Shown piece by piece: positions 18,743-26,887 of a DNA stretch of 64,000 nt; position 1 is the first letter of the stretch; each line of letters begins with the position of its first letter. The stretch is taken from positions 56,247-120,246 of the forward strand of contig NZ_FYDG01000010.1 of the NCBI RefSeq assembly GCF_900187365.1. Reading direction: 5' to 3'. The position numbers and the translations under genes are program-made. Origin of the DNA: Rhodoblastus acidophilus (GTDB lineage Bacteria > Pseudomonadota > Alphaproteobacteria > Rhizobiales > Beijerinckiaceae). A model generated the notes under the pieces. It worked only from the letters and a program-made list of their open reading frames with translations, had not been told where the DNA came from and searched no databases.

Positions 18743-18849
18743 CATCCCTCCGCCGGCATGACCCGGATCAGGTTGTGGGGATCGCCGCGCCGCGCGAATG
18801 CGGACATTCGCGCCAGCGGCCTCTCAGCTTCTTGCCGAAGCTCTCCCTG
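18743..18849 (-). ncRNA. TPP riboswitch (THI element) upstream of thiO
   Basis: On the minus strand the 5' part reads GGGAGAGC then GCTGAGAGG, and the 3' part reads CAACCTGATCCGGGTCATG followed by CCGGCGGAGGGATGG. These are the two conserved halves of the thiamine pyrophosphate aptamer (CUGAGA and the ACCUGAUCUGGGUAAUGCCAGCGNAGGGA block). It ends about 70 bases before the thiO start, so it would repress thiO when TPP is abundant, most likely at translation initiation. Confidence 0.93.
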
Positions 18850-18925
18850 GCGATTCCAGACTTCCGCCGCGCGGCCCGCCGCGTCAAGCGCGCGGCGCGT
18901 CGGAGGCCGCGACAAAAAGCCGCGA

Positions 18926-20212
18926 TCAGCCGCAGGGCGCATCCTTGCGGCAGTTCGCGCAATCGGACGATTCGATCACGGGAATGCGCAGGCCGCCCGA
19001 CGGGCTTTTCCGCGCGGTCGCGCAGGAGGCGTCGTCCTCGAAGCTGCAGATCTGTCCGCGTCCGAGCGTTTTGGCGCGATAGAGGGCGATATCCGCGTAG
19101 CAGACGATCTTTTCGATATGATCCTGCTCGGTGGGAACGAGCGTCGCCGCGCCGATGGCCGCCACCACCGAGGCCTGCGCGGCGAGGCGGCTGGCGTCGG
19201 CTTCGAGCTGGCCCGCCAGCCGCGCGGCCAGGCGCATGGCGTCGCCGTCGTCGGTTTTCGGCGCGGCCAGCGCGAAGATATCGTCGTCGTAATGCACCAT
19301 GAAGCGGCCGTGGCGGTCGGCCTCGCGGGCGATATTGTCGCCGACGGCGGCGAGCAGGCCGCGATCGTTGGGATTGGACCGGGTCTGGCCGACGTCGATC
19401 AGCAACAGGGAAATCGGCGCGCCGTCGCTTTGCGCCTTGCGCCAGGACCGCACCAGGCCATCGTTGAATTTCTGGCGCTTGCCCATCGAGGCGAACCGGC
19501 TGAGGATCGGGCGCCGATCGTGCGGCTTGTCGCCGGCGGCCCCGTCGACGAACCGGGCGAGACGCTCGATATCGGCGATCGTCACCCGGTCGTTGGCGAT
19601 CTCGACGCCCTGCTCCGCCAAGGGCGCGAGCGCGCGCGAAAAACTCTCCAGCTTCGCGCCGACGAAGCGGGCGATCAGCGTCTTGCTGAACGGCAGCGTG
19701 AAGGCGGAGGCGTCGCCGGCGCGCTCCGCCTGCCCCAGCAGGAACGCGCCGATGCGTTGCGGCACGGAGCGGGTTTTCAGCTGCTCGATCTGCTCGACCA
19801 GCCGCTGGTTGGCGAGCGAGGACAGCCGCATCAGTTCAAAGGCCAAGCCCGGCCGTTCGACGATGGCCGCGCGTAAAACCGCCGCGTCGAGCCGGATGAC
19901 GCGCGCGGTGGACACCGCTTCCGCGATCACGTGATGGCGCCCGCGGCTGAACATCGAGGATTCAAAATAGATCTGACCGGGGGTGAGGACGCCGATGACC
20001 TCGTGCTCATGGCCGCCGGTCTCGCGGCACAGCTTGATGCAGCCCGAAACCACGGCCAGCAGCGACTCCGCGGGCTCGCCCTGCCAGAACACCATCTCGC
20101 CGCGCCGGTAGTCGCGGGCGTCGCCGCGTTCGGCCAGCAGGTCGTTCAGGCCGGCCCCGACCATTTGAAACATCGGAGAGCGCAATAAGGCGCCCGTCTC
20201 TTTCTGGCCCAT
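18926..20212 (-). CDS. Crp/FNR-family regulator fused to a degenerate GGDEF domain
   Basis: This 428-residue protein joins a cNMP-type effector domain (about 20-140, with GEMVFWQGEPAESLLAVVSG), a Crp-type helix-turn-helix (about 165-225), and a C-terminal GGDEF-like domain (about 235-395). In the recognition helix ESFSR keeps the E-x-x-S-R spacing by which FNR reads TTGA. The GGDEF position reads HYDDDIF, so cyclase activity is unlikely. The N-terminal FNR iron-sulfur Cys set is missing, but the C-terminus has CANCRKDAPC. The gene is divergent from the chemoreceptor at 20.4 kb, with an FNR-type palindrome between them. The signal it senses is unknown. Confidence 0.82.
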   Translation of the reverse strand: MGQKETGALLRSPMFQMVGAGLNDLLAERGDARDYRRGEMVFWQGEPAESLLAVVSGCIKLCRETGGHEHEVIGVLTPGQIYFESSMFSRGRHHVIAEAVSTARVIRLDAAVLRAAIVERPGLAFELMRLSSLANQRLVEQIEQLKTRSVPQRIGAFLLGQAERAGDASAFTLPFSKTLIARFVGAKLESFSRALAPLAEQGVEIANDRVTIADIERLARFVDGAAGDKPHDRRPILSRFASMGKRQKFNDGLVRSWRKAQSDGAPISLLLIDVGQTRSNPNDRGLLAAVGDNIAREADRHGRFMVHYDDDIFALAAPKTDDGDAMRLAARLAGQLEADASRLAAQASVVAAIGAATLVPTEQDHIEKIVCYADIALYRAKTLGRGQICSFEDDASCATARKSPSGGLRIPVIESSDCANCRKDAPCG

Positions 20213-20268
20213 TTTAACGCCATTCCCTATATATCTTGATGGAAATTATCACGTTTCAGCCGGTATTC

Positions 20269-20288
20269 TATTTGACTATGGTCAAATA
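20269..20288. promoter_or_regulatory. FNR/FixK-type palindrome between the Crp-family gene and the chemosensory operon
   Basis: TATTTGAC-TATG-GTCAAATA is a perfect inverted repeat with 8-base arms and a 4-base centre. It contains TTGAC-N4-GTCAA, the half-site spacing recognised by FNR/FixK/DNR proteins. It lies about 57 bases upstream of the Crp-GGDEF gene and about 115 bases upstream of the chemoreceptor gene, on the opposite strand. The regulator's E-x-x-S-R recognition helix fits this site. Confidence 0.75.
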
Positions 20289-20402
20289 AGGGCGTAGGCG
20301 CCGAAATCCCGGCCGACGCGAACGCGCATGGGGCGTTTCCAGCCTCGCACAAGCCAGAACCGCGACAGTTCGAGCGCCGATTCAGGCCTGCCGGGGGATC
20401 CC

Positions 20403-22322
20403 ATGGCGCTCGCCAAAAAATTCGTTAATTCGTCCATCGGTGATCACGACGACGCCGAAGCGGGCGGCCGCAACAACCGTCTGACCGCCGACGCGCAGAA
20501 GCGTAAGGCGCGAACCTTCGCCCGCCAGCAGATGGCCGCCGAGCGCATCGCCGCCGCCACGACCGAATTGTCCTCGGGCATAACCGAGGCGACCTCCGCC
20601 GTCGAAGAATTGCGGGCGGCCGCCGAAGAGATCGCTGTCGGCGCGGAGCAGGCCGCCGCCGCCGCCCAGCGTTCGCTGAAGGCGGTGACCCACGGCGCCG
20701 GCCTGATCGCAAAGGCCAAGGAAAGCGCCGACCGCGCCATCGCCCGCACCGAAACGCTCGCGACCACCATCGTCGACGTCTCCGGCCAGATCACCTTGTC
20801 GATCGACGCCATCGGCCGCGCCTCGGAACGCCAGGACGCCTCCGTCCAGATCGTGCAGGAGCTGGATCGCCAGGCCGCCGCCATCGGCGAAGTGGTCAAG
20901 GCCGTCGCCCGGATCGCCGACCAGACCAATCTGCTGGCGTTGAACGCGGCCATCGAGGCCGCCCGCGCCGGCCAGCACGGCAAAGGCTTCGCCGTGGTCG
21001 CCGACGAGGTGCGCACGCTGGCCGAGACCAGCGAAAAATCGGCGCGCGACATCCAGGATCTGATCGCCCAGATCCAGAAAGACGTCGCCTCCATCGCCAA
21101 CGGCATCGGCAGTTCCGCCGCCGCCGTGCGCGAGGAAGGGCGCAAGGGCAAGGACGTGATCGAAGGGCTGGAAAAGATCCGCGTTGACGCCATGGCCGTG
21201 GTCGCCTCCTGCCGCGACATCGCCCGCGCCAACGAGGAATCCAATCTCGCCGCCGTCGAGGCGCAGAAGGGCTCGGAAGTGATCGCCGCCGCCGCCGAGG
21301 AACAGGGCGCGGCCTGCGAGGAAGCGACCAAGACCATCGTGCAGCAGAGCCAGGCGCTCAACCAGAGCGAACAGGCCGCCTCCGAACTGGCGGAACTGTC
21401 CGAGGAGCTGAAGAACAGCACCAATATCGGCAAGAGCGCCGAGGAGGTCGCCTCCGCCGCCGAGGAGCTGTCGAGCGCCGTGGAGGAGATCAACCGCGCT
21501 TCGTCGCAGATCATGACCGCGCTGGAGCAGATCAGCCGCGGCGCCGCCCAGCAGGCCGCGGCCTCGCAGGAATCGGCCGCCGCCATGGCGCAGATCGAGA
21601 AGGGCGTGCTGATCGCCCAGAACAATGCGCAGAATTCGGTCGAACGCAGCCGCGCCATCGCCGATCTGCTGGCGTCCAACAAGGCCGCCGTGGACGCGCT
21701 GATCGAGGGCGTGCGCGCTTCGGTCGAGTCCGCCCGCGCCAGCCGCGACCAGATCGCCGCGCTGGAGCAGGTCAGCCGCCGCATCGACAAGATCGTCGAC
21801 GCCATCACCACCGTCTCGATCCAGACCAGCATGCTCGCGGTCAACGGCTCGGTGGAAGCGGCGCGCGCCGGCGAATTCGGCAAGGGATTCGCGGTGGTCT
21901 CCACCGACATCCGCAACCTCGCCCGCGACTCCGCCGAAAACGCCGACCGCATCAAGGATACGGTCAAGGCCATTCAGGACACGATCGCAGCCGTGCGCCT
22001 TGATCTCGGCGAGATCACCGAGACCGCCGGGATCGAAATGGAGAAGAACCGCCGCATCTCCGTCGCTCTCGATGGCATCGCCCGCGACATGAAGGAAGTG
22101 CTGGGCGACAACGAGGAAATCCTGAAGGGCTCGGGCGATATCGCCCAGATGGTCAAGCAGGTGCAGTCCGGCGTCGAGGAAATCGCCGCCGCCGCCCAAC
22201 AGGCCACCAAGGCCACGGGCGAAGCCTCCACCGCCGCGCACCAGCAAAGCAAGGGCGCCGAACAGCTCGCCGCCGCCATCGAGGAAATCGCTTCGCTCGC
22301 CGATGAGTTGCAATCGGCCTGA
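20403..22322 (+). CDS. Soluble methyl-accepting chemotaxis protein with two signalling tips
   Basis: This 639-residue receptor has no transmembrane segment and no recognisable ligand-binding domain; nearly all of it is Ala/Glu-rich coiled coil. Two highly conserved signalling hairpins are present: [19 protein letters not shown] near residues 170-205 and SIQTSMLAVNGSVEAARAG near residues 470-505. Ordinary receptors have one. GGGGGA lies 5 bases before the ATG at 20403; an upstream in-frame extension of 25 codons is less likely. It heads an eight-gene chemosensory operon and probably signals from the cytoplasm to the CheA encoded downstream. Confidence 0.88.
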   Translation: MALAKKFVNSSIGDHDDAEAGGRNNRLTADAQKRKARTFARQQMAAERIAAATTELSSGITEATSAVEELRAAAEEIAVGAEQAAAAAQRSLKAVTHGAGLIAKAKESADRAIARTETLATTIVDVSGQITLSIDAIGRASERQDASVQIVQELDRQAAAIGEVVKAVARIADQTNLLALNAAIEAARAGQHGKGFAVVADEVRTLAETSEKSARDIQDLIAQIQKDVASIANGIGSSAAAVREEGRKGKDVIEGLEKIRVDAMAVVASCRDIARANEESNLAAVEAQKGSEVIAAAAEEQGAACEEATKTIVQQSQALNQSEQAASELAELSEELKNSTNIGKSAEEVASAAEELSSAVEEINRASSQIMTALEQISRGAAQQAAASQESAAAMAQIEKGVLIAQNNAQNSVERSRAIADLLASNKAAVDALIEGVRASVESARASRDQIAALEQVSRRIDKIVDAITTVSIQTSMLAVNGSVEAARAGEFGKGFAVVSTDIRNLARDSAENADRIKDTVKAIQDTIAAVRLDLGEITETAGIEMEKNRRISVALDGIARDMKEVLGDNEEILKGSGDIAQMVKQVQSGVEEIAAAAQQATKATGEASTAAHQQSKGAEQLAAAIEEIASLADELQSA

Positions 22323-22363
22323 CCCGTCCGCTCCCCGCCTTTTCGTCCAGGAGGAGAATGGAC

Positions 22364-23941
22364 ATGTCCACAGTCGCCCAGGCGCTCGAAACGCTCAGAG
22401 CCGAATTCGGCGGCGAGGAAACCGCCGCCGAGGACGCTCGCCAGTTCGTCATCTTCCACATCGGGGGCGAGCGTTTCGCCGTCGGACTGTCGGAAGTGCA
22501 GGAGATCATCCGAGCGCCGCAGGTGGTGCGGATGCCGCTGTGTCCGGCCTCGCTCGAAGGGCTGGCCAATCTGCGCGGCGTGGTGCTGCCCGTCGTCAGC
22601 CTGCGCCGCGCCTTCAATTTCCCCGATCACCCGGCCGATGACGCCACACGCGTCGTCGTGCTCGATTACGGCCGCCCGGTGGGCCTGGTGGTCGATCGCA
22701 TGGCCAATGTGGTCACCATCGAGCAGGAGCGCATCGAGCCGGCCTCGTCCATCCGCTCCGCGCTCGACGCCGAGGTTCTGGAGGGGCTGATCCGCGACGC
22801 CGACGGGCGCTCGGTGGTGATGATCCTCGATTGCCAGCGTATTTTCCGCCGCGAATTCGGCGGCGACGGCCAGTTTAAAGAAGCCGGCAAGACCGCAGAG
22901 CGCCTCGCCGGCGCCGAAACCGCGCAGGAGAAAGCCGCCGAAGCTGGCGACGAGACCCAGCTGGTCAGTTTCGAGGTCGCCGGCCAGGAATACGCCTTCC
23001 CGATCGAACGGGTGCAGGAAATCGTCCAGCTGCCCAGCGCCATCACCGAAGTGCCCAACGCCCCGCCCCATGTGCTCGGCGTCATCACCCTGCGCCAGCG
23101 CCTGCTGCCGCTGGTGTCGCTGCGCCTGCTGTTCGGCATGCCCGCGACCGAACTGACCGAAAGCAACAAGGTCGTGGTGGTGTCGCTTGGCGAAGGGTCG
23201 GGCGTCGGCGTGGTGATGGACAGCGCCAAGGAAGTCCTGCGCGTCGCCCGCGCCAGCCTCGAGCCGGTGCCGGATCTGCTGCGTGCGGGAGATCGCGGCG
23301 AGATTTCCGCGATTTGCCGTCTCAACGAGGGGCGGCGCCTGGTGTCGATCCTCGCGGCGGAGGCGATGTTCGACGAAAACGAATTGCGGCGGATCGCCGG
23401 GCGGAACGAGGCGCATATGGCTGAGGCGGAACGCGACGACCGGGCGGCGACGCTCGACGACGACGAACAGTTTGTGCTGTTCCGGCTGATGGGCGAGGAA
23501 TATGGCGTCCCCATCGACGCGGTGCAGGAAATCGTCCGCGTGCCCTCGGAGCTGACGCGCATTCCCAACACGCCTGACTTCATTGAAGGCGTGATCAACC
23601 TGCGCGGCGCCGTGCTGCCGGTGGTCGACCAGCGCAAGCGCTTCCGGCTGGAGGCGCTCGAGCGCAACGACCGCCAGCGCATCATGGTTTTCACCATCCG
23701 GGGCGCGCGCACCGGCTTCATCGTCGATCACGTCTCGGAAGTGCGCCGCATCCCCGTCGGCGCCATCGGCCCCGCGCCGGATCTCTCCGGCGAGCAGAAG
23801 GCCATCATCCGCCGCGTCGCCAATCTCGACGCGGAAAAGCGGCTGATCCTGCTGCTCGACGTGCTGCAATTGCTCAAGGCGGAGGAGAGCCGCGACATCC
23901 GGCAAGCAGTGGAAGGCGGCGGCGAGACCGCCGCGGCTTGA
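22364..23941 (+). CDS. cheW: Triple CheW-domain coupling protein
   Basis: CheW couples receptors to CheA. This 525-residue protein has three CheW domains in tandem: about residues 20-165 (FVIFHIGGERFAVGLSEVQEII), 200-340 (LVSFEVAGQEYAFPIERVQEIV) and 370-515 (FVLFRLMGEEYGVPIDAVQEIV), each followed by a LRG/LRQ...LPVV or LPLV turn. AGGAGG at 22351-22356 gives better spacing to the ATG at 22364 than to one at 22358 in the same frame. Single CheW proteins are about 150-170 residues, so this is a fused scaffold, perhaps matched to the two-tip receptor just upstream. Confidence 0.9.
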   Translation: MSTVAQALETLRAEFGGEETAAEDARQFVIFHIGGERFAVGLSEVQEIIRAPQVVRMPLCPASLEGLANLRGVVLPVVSLRRAFNFPDHPADDATRVVVLDYGRPVGLVVDRMANVVTIEQERIEPASSIRSALDAEVLEGLIRDADGRSVVMILDCQRIFRREFGGDGQFKEAGKTAERLAGAETAQEKAAEAGDETQLVSFEVAGQEYAFPIERVQEIVQLPSAITEVPNAPPHVLGVITLRQRLLPLVSLRLLFGMPATELTESNKVVVVSLGEGSGVGVVMDSAKEVLRVARASLEPVPDLLRAGDRGEISAICRLNEGRRLVSILAAEAMFDENELRRIAGRNEAHMAEAERDDRAATLDDDEQFVLFRLMGEEYGVPIDAVQEIVRVPSELTRIPNTPDFIEGVINLRGAVLPVVDQRKRFRLEALERNDRQRIMVFTIRGARTGFIVDHVSEVRRIPVGAIGPAPDLSGEQKAIIRRVANLDAEKRLILLLDVLQLLKAEESRDIRQAVEGGGETAAA

Positions 23942-23955
23942 ACCGAGGGGCGCGC

Positions 23956-25050
23956 ATGATCCGGGTGTTGATCGTCGATGATTCCGCGCTGATGCGGCGG
24001 CATCTGACCAGTCTGCTGTCGCAGGAGCGCGGCTTTGAAACCGCGACGGCGCGCAATGGCGTCGAGGCGCTCGACATGATCGAGCGCGAGTCGTTCGACG
24101 TGGTGACGCTCGACGTCAACATGCCGGAAATGGACGGCCTGACCTGCCTGTCGCGGATCATGGCCCACAAGCCCATGCCGGTCGTCATGGTCTCCTCGAT
24201 CACCGCGGAGGGCGCCGAGGCGACGTTCGAGGCGCTGGCGCTCGGCGCCGTCGATTTCGTGCGCAAGCCGAGCGGCACGATTTCGCTGACCATTTCCCAG
24301 ATCGAGGAAACGCTGATCGCCAAGGTGAAGGCGGCGGCCAAGGCCAAATTGCGCCGCAGCGTCAACCTGCGCCAGCGCCTGACCGAACAGCGCCGGCGCG
24401 CGCAGGAGGCTCCGCCGCCCATCCCGCGCAGCCTGGGGCCGTTCGGCATGGTGCTGATCGGCGTCTCCACCGGCGGCCCGACCACGCTGGAGCACATCCT
24501 GCCGTACTTGCCGCGAAACCTGCCGTGGCCGGTGGTGGTCGCCCAGCATATGCCCGGCAATTTCACCGGCGTGTTCGCCCGCCGGCTCAACGGCGCCTGC
24601 GAACTCGAAGTGATCGAGGTCTGTCAGCAGACTCCCGTCGAGGCCGGGCGCATCTATATCGCGCGCGGCGACGGCGATCTCGTCTTCACCCGGCGCGGCG
24701 GCAAGCTGCTGGCCATGCCCATGCCGGCGGGGGCGGATTATCTGTGGCATCCCAGCGTCGCGCGCATGGTGGAGAGCGCGTTGTCGCAACTCCCGGCGCA
24801 GCAATTGATCGGCGTCCTGCTCACCGGCATGGGCAATGACGGCGCCGAGGCCATGGCCAAGCTGCGCGAGCGCGGCGGCCACACCATCGCTCAGGATGAG
24901 GAGACGTCCGTGGTGTTCGGCATGCCCGCCGACCTGATCGCGCGCAAGGGCGCGGAAGTCGTCCTGTCCGACGAGGATGTGGCCGAGCAATTGTGCATCT
25001 GGCTGCGCGTCCATGGCGCGTTCAAGCAGGGAGGACGGAATGCTGGTTAA
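23956..25050 (+). CDS. cheB: CheB, chemotaxis protein-glutamate methylesterase
   Basis: CheB removes receptor methyl groups and deamidates receptor glutamines, activated by phosphorylation from CheA. The 364-residue protein has an N-terminal receiver domain (VLIVDDSALMR, phospho-acceptor Asp about residue 53 in LDVNMPEMDG, then HKPMPVVMVSS) and a C-terminal methylesterase domain with the catalytic triad regions GVSTGGPTT (Ser171), VAQHMPGNFT (His) and LTGMGNDGAEA (Asp). GAGGGG precedes the ATG, 14 bases after the CheW stop. It overlaps the next gene by 11 bases. Confidence 0.95.
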   Translation: MIRVLIVDDSALMRRHLTSLLSQERGFETATARNGVEALDMIERESFDVVTLDVNMPEMDGLTCLSRIMAHKPMPVVMVSSITAEGAEATFEALALGAVDFVRKPSGTISLTISQIEETLIAKVKAAAKAKLRRSVNLRQRLTEQRRRAQEAPPPIPRSLGPFGMVLIGVSTGGPTTLEHILPYLPRNLPWPVVVAQHMPGNFTGVFARRLNGACELEVIEVCQQTPVEAGRIYIARGDGDLVFTRRGGKLLAMPMPAGADYLWHPSVARMVESALSQLPAQQLIGVLLTGMGNDGAEAMAKLRERGGHTIAQDEETSVVFGMPADLIARKGAEVVLSDEDVAEQLCIWLRVHGAFKQGGRNAG

Positions 25051-25651
25051 GCGCGCCGCCTCGGCCGAACCGGCTGCGGCGGATTTCGACGAGCCGCAGG
25101 CGATTCGCGATCTCGACGCCGCCGACCCCGCCCTGCGCCGTCACGCCGCGCAGACGTTGCGCGGTCGCCCCGACGCGGTGGACGCCCTGTGCCGCCGCTT
25201 GGCGGTCGAGACGGAACGCGATGTGCGCGCCGCTCTGTTGAGCAATCTCATCGGCCAGAAATCCACCCATATCGCGGATCTGCTGACCTCGATCTTCGAC
25301 AAGGGCGGCGCCGCCCTGCGCAACGAGGTGATGGAGGCGCTCTGGGCCATGCCGGCGGAATCCATCGAAAAAATGCAGACCATGCTCGCCTCGCCCAATG
25401 CAAAGGCGCGGCTGCTCGCCGTCAACGTGTTGAGCGAAATTCCGCATTCCCACGCGGTGGACCTGCTGGAACAGGTGCTGCTGAAGGAAAGCGACGTGAA
25501 CATCTGCCTCGCGGCGGTGGACGGCCTCACCCACTCCGACGATTTCCGCAGTGTGGGCCGGCTGACGCAATTCGCCGCCCGCTTCCCCCATGTGGAACAG
25601 GCGCAGTTCGTGGTGCGATCCTTGTTGCGGGGTTTCGGAGACACGAGATGA
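25040..25651 (+). CDS. HEAT-repeat protein in the chemosensory operon
   Basis: This 203-residue protein consists mainly of paired helices of the HEAT/armadillo type: motifs such as IRDLDAADPALRRHAAQTL, LLSNLIGQKSTHIADLL, LRNEVMEALWAMPAE and ARLLAVNVLSEIPHSHAVDLLEQVL repeat every 30-40 residues. Such repeats bind other proteins. The start overlaps the end of cheB, with GGGAGGACGG just before it, and its stop overlaps the cheR start (ATGA), so it is tightly coupled to both adaptation enzymes. It may dock CheB or CheR to the receptor, but that is inference; I know no named family for it. Confidence 0.75.
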   Translation: MLVKRAASAEPAAADFDEPQAIRDLDAADPALRRHAAQTLRGRPDAVDALCRRLAVETERDVRAALLSNLIGQKSTHIADLLTSIFDKGGAALRNEVMEALWAMPAESIEKMQTMLASPNAKARLLAVNVLSEIPHSHAVDLLEQVLLKESDVNICLAAVDGLTHSDDFRSVGRLTQFAARFPHVEQAQFVVRSLLRGFGDTR

Positions 25652-26514
25652 TCCCCGCCGAGCGGCCGGGCGCGCCCGTTTCCCACGACCTCACGACGGA
25701 CGAATACGCGCGCTTTTGCGACTTTTTCTATCAAAAGACGGGAATCAGCTTCAACGAGAAGAAGGCTTATTTCGTCAAGCGCCGCCTGCAGGAGCGGATG
25801 GGCGCGCGCGCCGCGACCTCGTTCCGAGATTACTTCTCGATGCTGCGCTTCGACCTCAACGGCGTCGAGCTGCAGCAGCTCGTCAACCTGCTCACCGTCA
25901 ACGAAACCTATTTCCTGCGCGAGGACTACCAGTTCGATGCGCTGGTCGACGGCATACTGCCGGAGATCGCCAGAGATCGCCGGCCGGGGAGCACGATCCG
26001 CATCTGGTCCATGCCCTGCTCGACCGGCGAGGAGCCGTACTCGATCGCCATCCATATCCTGGAGAAATGGCGGCAGTCCGACGACTACGCCATCGAAATC
26101 AGCGGCTCCGATATCGACTCCGCCGTACTCGCCCAGGCGCGCAAGGGACGCTATTCCGAACGCTCGCTGCATCGCGTCTCGCCACAATTGCGGCGCAAAT
26201 ATTTTCGCCCGCTCGGCGCCGACTTCCAGATCTGCGACGAATTGCGCGAGTCCATCGACTTTTTCAGCATCAACATCGTCGACCGCGTCGCCATGAGCGG
26301 GATGCGCGCGGTCGATGTGGCGTTCTGCCGCAATCTGCTGATTTATTTCGACGACACCTCGCGGCGCGAGGCGGTGGAGCTGCTTTACGAGAGCATGGCC
26401 CCCGGCGGTTTCATCTGTCTCGGCCATTCCGAGAGCATGAGCCGCATGTCGTCGCTGTTCCTGCCGCGCAAGATCGCCGGGACCATCGTTCACCAAAAAC
26501 CCTTGAGACCATGA
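25648..26514 (+). CDS. cheR: CheR, chemotaxis protein methyltransferase
   Basis: CheR methylates receptor glutamates with S-adenosylmethionine. The 288-residue protein has the N-terminal helical domain (FYQKTGISFNEKKAYFVKRRLQERM), the NETYFLRE motif, the SAM-binding region IWSMPCSTGEEPYSIAI near residue 110, and AFCRNLLIYFD near residue 225. The ATG overlaps the stop of the HEAT-repeat gene, and a much longer upstream extension in the same frame is antisense noise within that gene. It is fourth in the operon. Confidence 0.94.
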   Translation: MIPAERPGAPVSHDLTTDEYARFCDFFYQKTGISFNEKKAYFVKRRLQERMGARAATSFRDYFSMLRFDLNGVELQQLVNLLTVNETYFLREDYQFDALVDGILPEIARDRRPGSTIRIWSMPCSTGEEPYSIAIHILEKWRQSDDYAIEISGSDIDSAVLAQARKGRYSERSLHRVSPQLRRKYFRPLGADFQICDELRESIDFFSINIVDRVAMSGMRAVDVAFCRNLLIYFDDTSRREAVELLYESMAPGGFICLGHSESMSRMSSLFLPRKIAGTIVHQKPLRP

Positions 26515-26524
26515 GGGGCCGCAG

Positions 26525-26887
26525 ATGAAACGGGTTCTTGTCGTCGAAGACAGCGTCACCACCCGCGCCTATTACCGCTCCGTGCTCGAAGGGGCGGGCT
26601 TCGGCGTGGACGAGGCGGTCAACGGACTGGAGGGTCTGGAGCGCGCCATGAGCGGAGCTTTCGACCTCGCCATCGTCGACGTCAACATGCCGAAGATGGA
26701 CGGCTACGCCATGATCGAAACGCTGCGGCGCGATCCCGAACTCGCGACCCTGCCGATCCTGACCATCAGCGCCGAACCGCCCAACCCCGCCTCGGGACCG
26801 CGCGGCTCGGACTATCACATTTACAAGCCCGCCGCCTCGGACGATCTCGCCACCCTGGCCCGGCTGCTGACCGGAGCGGCGCTATGA
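26525..26887 (+). CDS. CheY-like single-domain response regulator
   Basis: A 120-residue receiver domain with no output domain. VLVVEDS at the N-terminus gives the acidic pocket, Asp52 in IVDVNMPKMDG is the phospho-acceptor, and the conserved Lys is in YKPA. It lies 10 bases after cheR and overlaps cheA (ATGA), so it is likely a direct phosphorylation target of this CheA. The operon has no flagellar genes, so its target may not be the motor. Confidence 0.93.
   Translation: MKRVLVVEDSVTTRAYYRSVLEGAGFGVDEAVNGLEGLERAMSGAFDLAIVDVNMPKMDGYAMIETLRRDPELATLPILTISAEPPNPASGPRGSDYHIYKPAASDDLATLARLLTGAAL

Noticed and set aside
20382..22313. A 643-codon frame on the minus strand opposite the chemoreceptor
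   Set aside because: It mirrors the repetitive coiled-coil coding sequence and has no ribosome binding site or family motif.
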